Of a stretch of 64,000 bases of DNA, positions 60,363 to 64,000 are shown one piece after another (the first letter of the stretch is position 1; each line of letters starts with the position of its first letter). The notes under the pieces are model-generated. The model saw only the letters and a program-made list of their open reading frames with translations. It did no database searches and was not told the DNA's origin. The stretch is from Adhaeribacter arboris (GTDB lineage Bacteria > Bacteroidota > Bacteroidia > Cytophagales > Hymenobacteraceae): assembly GCF_003023845.1 (NCBI RefSeq), contig NZ_PYFT01000001.1, forward strand, positions 620,001 to 684,000. Reading direction: 5' to 3'. A program made the position numbers and the translations under genes.

Positions 60363-61574
60363 CTAAGGGAGAAGTAAAGAACTGTCGCCGTAGCTCAAAA
60401 AGCGGTATTGATGCTGAAGTGCGTGCTCGTACACAACTCGCCATTTCTCCCCAATTAGAGCCGAAATTAGTAACAAAAGGGTACTTTCCGGTTGGTGAAA
60501 GTTAGTAATCAGGCCGGAGCATATTTTAAAGGAATAACCCGGCGCTATTAATAGTTGCGTCGTGGCCCGTAGATAATCGCGCTGAGTAGCTTGTACGTAA
60601 TTGCTTAAAGCTTGCAAAGCAGCAGTTGGGGTAGGTAAAGTAGCACCGGCTTCGTATGGTAACCATTGCGGCACGTGTAAATTCTCGGTTTCCGGATTTT
60701 GCGCTACTAAAACTCCCAACCAGTACAGACTTTCGAGAGTGCGCAGCGAAGTGGTACCTACCGGAATCACCGGCGCCGCTAAATGCGTTTGTATCTGGTG
60801 AATACTATCGGCGGATACGTATATTTCTTCGGCGTGCATCTGGTGGTCGGCCATTGCGGAGGCTTTTACCGGTTTAAACGTACCGGCTCCTACGTGTAAC
60901 GTTACTTTTACCTGGGCAATCTGGCGTTGTGTAAGCGCTGATAAAACTTCTTCGGTGAAATGCAAACCGGCGGTGGGAGCCGCCACTGCACCAGCCGAAA
61001 CAGCGTAAATAGTTTGGTACCGGTTTTTATCCGTTTCCTCCGCGGTCCGGTTTACGTAAGGCGGTAACGGTATTTTACCCACTTTTTCGAGAATCTCGGC
61101 AAAAGTTAAGTTTTGGGGCTGCCAACTAAATTTAATTAAATACGCATCAGCAACTCGCTCCTGTAATTCCGCTTGCAGGGTAACCTCCGGTAAACGAAGC
61201 TGTAAAGTACCCGATTTCCATCTTTTAGCGTTACCCACCAGGCATTGCCAGGTGCAAAAACCCGTTTGCAGCATAGCCTGCTGCATTTCGGTATGAGGGA
61301 ATACAGGTTCCAGACAAAAAATTTCAATTGTACCGCCGGTTGGTTTGGTAAATAATAGCCGGGCTTGCACTACTTTGGTATCGTTAAAGACTAGCAGCGA
61401 GTGCGAGGGCAGTAAATCCGGAATTTCCCAAAAAATATGATCGGATAAAGCTCCTTGGTGGTAAACCAACAACTTAGATTCATCGCGGTTAACTAAAGGA
61501 TACTGGGCAATTGCTGCATCTGGTAAATGATACCGGAAATCTTGAATAGTTAAGTTCTTGGGGTTATCCGTCAT
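60363..61574 (-). CDS. queA: S-adenosylmethionine:tRNA ribosyltransferase-isomerase
   Basis: Adds the epoxycyclopentanediol group of queuosine to tRNA, using the ribosyl part of SAM. The 403-residue protein has the blocks HSLLVFNDTKVVQARLLF, AAPTAGLHFTEEVL, KVTLHVGAGTFKPVKASAM and ICSGLITNFHQPESTLLLLI, which are all diagnostic of QueA. It is longer than the enterobacterial enzyme by about 45 residues, as often seen in Bacteroidota. It stands as a single gene; queG and tgt are not nearby. Confidence 0.95.
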   Translation of the reverse strand: MTDNPKNLTIQDFRYHLPDAAIAQYPLVNRDESKLLVYHQGALSDHIFWEIPDLLPSHSLLVFNDTKVVQARLLFTKPTGGTIEIFCLEPVFPHTEMQQAMLQTGFCTWQCLVGNAKRWKSGTLQLRLPEVTLQAELQERVADAYLIKFSWQPQNLTFAEILEKVGKIPLPPYVNRTAEETDKNRYQTIYAVSAGAVAAPTAGLHFTEEVLSALTQRQIAQVKVTLHVGAGTFKPVKASAMADHQMHAEEIYVSADSIHQIQTHLAAPVIPVGTTSLRTLESLYWLGVLVAQNPETENLHVPQWLPYEAGATLPTPTAALQALSNYVQATQRDYLRATTQLLIAPGYSFKICSGLITNFHQPESTLLLLISALIGEKWRVVYEHALQHQYRFLSYGDSSLLLP

Positions 61575-61829
61575 GGATGGAAGCGCATGGGGAATGATAA
61601 ATGAAGGGGCAAAATTAAGTAAACTCTCTCAAGAATCTCGCCTAACCGTTAAATTTAGTAGCAATAAGTAAACAAACACAAGTAGCAAGATAGTAGATAA
61701 AAGACTTTTTAGAAATTAATTCATTAGCAAGTCCTAATTACCACAATCTTGACGTCAGGTAGATCGAATTCATTTTGTCCCGTTACTTAATAGCTTAAAA
61801 TTGAAATATAAAGAACCAACCAACTTCTA

Positions 61830-63185
61830 CTACACAACTAATAACCAGCCCAGCGTGCCATCGTCGGTTTTAACTAACAAGTACTGGCTATAATTGGCTA
61901 ATACCGTTACATTGCTATTGGCTTTTACCTGGTCAATGGGGGTGCCATCAACAAAAGGTTCTTCTAAAATTTCGGTAGTAACCGGTATTTTTAAACTTTT
62001 CAGGGGTTTTTGGACCGATTCAAGGTAACTAGCCTGAATGTATCCTTCCTGGCCGGTTGGCAATTGAATTCGGTACCAGTTGGCGTTGCCTCCTACAATC
62101 TGGAGAGCGGTATTTTGGTCTAAAGTTGTGAGTAATATGGCTTTTTTATCCGGCGATAAGCGTACATTCACTTCTTTTTTACTCGTTCGGGCCCATTTGC
62201 CTAAATGTGCTTCGTTTATTTGCAAAGGCAAAGCTTTTTGGGTAGGCGTATAAACAAAAGGATAGGGGTCCACGGCCCCCCGACCAAACCGGTAAATGCC
62301 AAAATGCAAATGAGGGGCGGTGGTGCGGGCGTTGCCGGTATTACCCACTAAACCCAAAACCTGGCCGGGAACTACCTGTTGTCCGGATTGTACCAGTTGC
62401 GTATCCAGGTGGGCGTAATATAAATGTTGATTAGCGGCATCGTCGGATAGCCACACTACTTTGCCGCCAATAGGCGTTTCGTCCACCCGGGTTACGGTTC
62501 CTTTGGTGGCGGCTATGGCCGGGGTGCCACGAGGGGCAAAAATATCAATTCCTTCGTGCCGGCGGGCGCCGTTATCACGCGCCTGGCCCCACACACTTTG
62601 AATGGCGCTGTTACCTTTGCCTTGCACCGGGAAACCCAGGGAAGGTTGGCTGCTAATAGAAATAGTATAACTGCCGCTGCGCAGCAATTCGGGTTGCAAA
62701 CGTACCAGGTAGGTTAAATCTTCTTTTACCCGGTAGTTTATTTGTAAAGTAGCCGTATCTGCCGATTCCAGGTGTTTAACTTTGCGGGGATAACCGTTTT
62801 CTACTTCGAATAAATCGAGAAACAATTTTACCTCTTCGCGGGCTTTCAGATGAGCGGCAATCCGGATAGATTCCCCCTCGCGGGCTTTAAAATTGTAGCT
62901 GAAAGCAATTGGTTTTTCGGCCCGAAAATAACCGGTTTCTTCAAAAGGAATGGGTAAGAGCAAAGAATCCTGCAAAACTTTAGTACCTGCTTGTAACCAA
63001 GCTTGGCCCAGACCAGATTGGTGCAGTTTCGCCATACGCAGTGATTGAACGTATTTTTCGTAAGGCGTTTGTTTGCCGAGCAAAGCTTTGAGGGTGGGTT
63101 TGCCTCCGCACGAAACGGCCAAGCCAGTTAATAGAGTAAAGCTGAGAATATAAAATACTCTCCTAATATATACTTGATTCTTCAT
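61830..63185 (-). CDS. M23 (LytM) peptidase lipoprotein with SH3 domains
   Basis: A 451-residue lipoprotein (signal ending VSC; Cys26). A lysis-type beta domain precedes the LytM zinc site: His210 and Asp214 (RRHEGIDIF), His259 (YAHLD) and the HLH motif at 292-294. Two SH3-like domains (about 325-385 and 395-450) follow with EVNVRLSPDKKAILL and GYIQASYLESVQKP. It should cut peptidoglycan cross-bridges at the outer membrane. The gene upstream encodes the membrane protein at the window edge; whether they are co-transcribed is not clear. Confidence 0.93.
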   Translation of the reverse strand: MKNQVYIRRVFYILSFTLLTGLAVSCGGKPTLKALLGKQTPYEKYVQSLRMAKLHQSGLGQAWLQAGTKVLQDSLLLPIPFEETGYFRAEKPIAFSYNFKAREGESIRIAAHLKAREEVKLFLDLFEVENGYPRKVKHLESADTATLQINYRVKEDLTYLVRLQPELLRSGSYTISISSQPSLGFPVQGKGNSAIQSVWGQARDNGARRHEGIDIFAPRGTPAIAATKGTVTRVDETPIGGKVVWLSDDAANQHLYYAHLDTQLVQSGQQVVPGQVLGLVGNTGNARTTAPHLHFGIYRFGRGAVDPYPFVYTPTQKALPLQINEAHLGKWARTSKKEVNVRLSPDKKAILLTTLDQNTALQIVGGNANWYRIQLPTGQEGYIQASYLESVQKPLKSLKIPVTTEILEEPFVDGTPIDQVKANSNVTVLANYSQYLLVKTDDGTLGWLLVV

Positions 63186-63251
63186 TGCGGATTAAAAAAA
63201 TACTTTCCTTATAACGGAAAAGGATAAAAAAAAGTGCGGATAATTAACCCC

Positions 63252-64000
63252 TTACCAGGTAGCTTCGAAACGGTAATAATAACGGTTCAGCAGGCTTAAA
63301 CTAAATCCAATTCCTAGGACAGCTAATATCCATAATGGCACGGAAAACAAAATCAGAAACAGTAAACTAATGAACAAATAGAAAATTTGCCGGTAGTATT
63401 TTTCCTGGGTTATCGGGCGGTACAGTAAGGTGTGAAGCAATAATAAAAAGCTTAAACCAAAGCCATAAAACGTTATCACTCCCCAAATTGAAAAATGAAT
63501 ACGGGTAAAGGAGATAAAAAATAGTACTTCAGGTAAGAGAATAAAGCCATAAGTTAGTAGCAGGAGCCAAAAACGTTGCCTGGTGCGAAAGGGTAATTGC
63601 CGCAAAAGTAACAAACGCTCTTCTTCGAACACATGCGTACGAAACACCAATAAGCCATGACCAACCAAACCCATTAAAAAGCCAACGGCAACGGGCCGAA
63701 TACCATACTCGGATGGAGGATATACTTTCAGAAAAGACCAAGTTAGGAGAAGAGTAAATACTTTTGAAAGCAGGAAAACGCTCTTGGCTTCGTACCAGCT
63801 ATATTTACTTAAAACAAAAAAATAATGATTAAAGGCCGGCGATACCCGGAAATTCCGCGACAAATAATACGTTTTTTCAATTTTTAATTGACGATGCAGA
63901 ATTGTAAAATAACCGGTAAATAAAACGGCGAGTACCAAGCCAAAACTTGCCAAGCCGAAACTAATAAAATTAGTTTTTAATAGTAAGGAGGACCGGGTTA
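63252..64000 (-). CDS. Hypothetical multi-pass membrane protein (start outside window)
   Basis: The frame is open from the stop at 63252 to the right edge (about 249 codons), and no ATG at the presumed beginning was found; TTG at 63953 would be an unusual start, so the gene very likely continues beyond 64000. It has about six hydrophobic segments (for example FGLVLAVLFTGYFTILHRQL, WLLLLTYGFILLPEVLFFIS and SLLFLILFSVPLWILAVLGI). The family is not recognised; it resembles an ABC-type permease of unknown kind. Confidence 0.65.
   Translation of the reverse strand, partial: TRSSLLLKTNFISFGLASFGLVLAVLFTGYFTILHRQLKIEKTYYLSRNFRVSPAFNHYFFVLSKYSWYEAKSVFLLSKVFTLLLTWSFLKVYPPSEYGIRPVAVGFLMGLVGHGLLVFRTHVFEEERLLLLRQLPFRTRQRFWLLLLTYGFILLPEVLFFISFTRIHFSIWGVITFYGFGLSFLLLLHTLLYRPITQEKYYRQIFYLFISLLFLILFSVPLWILAVLGIGFSLSLLNRYYYRFEATW

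Noticed and set aside
1-64000. CRISPR array, tRNA or rRNA genes, prophage
   Set aside because: No regularly spaced direct repeats, no cloverleaf-like tRNA sequence and no phage structural genes were seen on either strand.

Overview
The window looks like a chromosome segment of a Bacteroidota bacterium, most likely order Cytophagales near the Hymenobacteraceae (an Adhaeribacter/Rufibacter-like genome). This is an inference. It rests on TAnnTTTG-type promoters, a general lack of Shine-Dalgarno sequences, a fused DAHP synthase/chorismate mutase, BlaI plus M56-TonB modules, LPxxC-poor lipoproteins and many paired Bacteroidota-type families. No rRNA, tRNA, CRISPR array, complete insertion sequence or prophage was seen.

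Layout. 1-5.2 kb (minus strand): hisS (cut by the left edge), a 273-bp inverted-repeat element, a GNAT-nitrilase fusion, and a two-subunit 3-oxoacid CoA-transferase with an iron-permease-like gene between the subunits. 5.2-8.9 kb: a divergent promoter with two LacI-like operator copies, then uxaB-uxaC (hexuronate catabolism). 8.9-11 kb: an AT-rich patch of small hypothetical genes, two of them broken, separated by attC-like imperfect hairpins. 11-24.7 kb: AraC regulator and SDR, a frameshifted PBP4-type carboxypeptidase, sulfatase, DUF3140, PIG-L deacetylase, a micro-protein coupled to a sodium:solute symporter, a second SDR and an ACS-type MFS carrier. 25-35 kb: MATE pump, DinB/YfiT protein, an active/inactive M16 peptidase pair, Fsr-like MFS, AhpD-like protein and GNAT. 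35.3-36.5 kb: a graveyard with an outer-membrane barrel pseudogene and a GNAT pseudogene.

37-43 kb: small stress or heme-type proteins, cupin, hydrolase, and a GntR(YtrA)-ABC transporter operon whose promoter and operator are both readable. 43-50 kb: YdiJ-like FAD/Fe-S oxidoreductase, DUF5675, a MITE-like element with 43-bp terminal inverted repeats, DoxX, lipoprotein and surE. 49.5-54.2 kb: a TonB-domain protein and a BlaI/M56-TonB regulatory pair with a 10-bp-phased operator array, facing an M28 peptidase. 54.4-54.6 kb: a GC-rich, highly structured element. 54.7-58 kb: the aromatic amino-acid operon pheA-aminotransferase-aroG/CM, preceded by a Phe/Tyr-rich leader peptide and terminator, that is, a classical ribosome-mediated attenuator. 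58.5-64 kb: lipoprotein, prohibitin, queA, M23 peptidase and a membrane protein cut by the right edge.

The clearest regulatory discoveries are the Phe/Tyr attenuator (57.88-58.02 kb), the BlaI-type operator array (52.67-52.70 kb), the GntR operator over a TAnnTTTG promoter (43.0 kb) and the twin LacI-like operators upstream of uxaB (5.4 kb). The clearest structural oddities are the attC-like cassette boundaries (9.1-10.3 kb), the MITE (46.8 kb) and two coding frames broken by one missing A exactly before a UAG stop (dacB and a GIN-domain-like gene).
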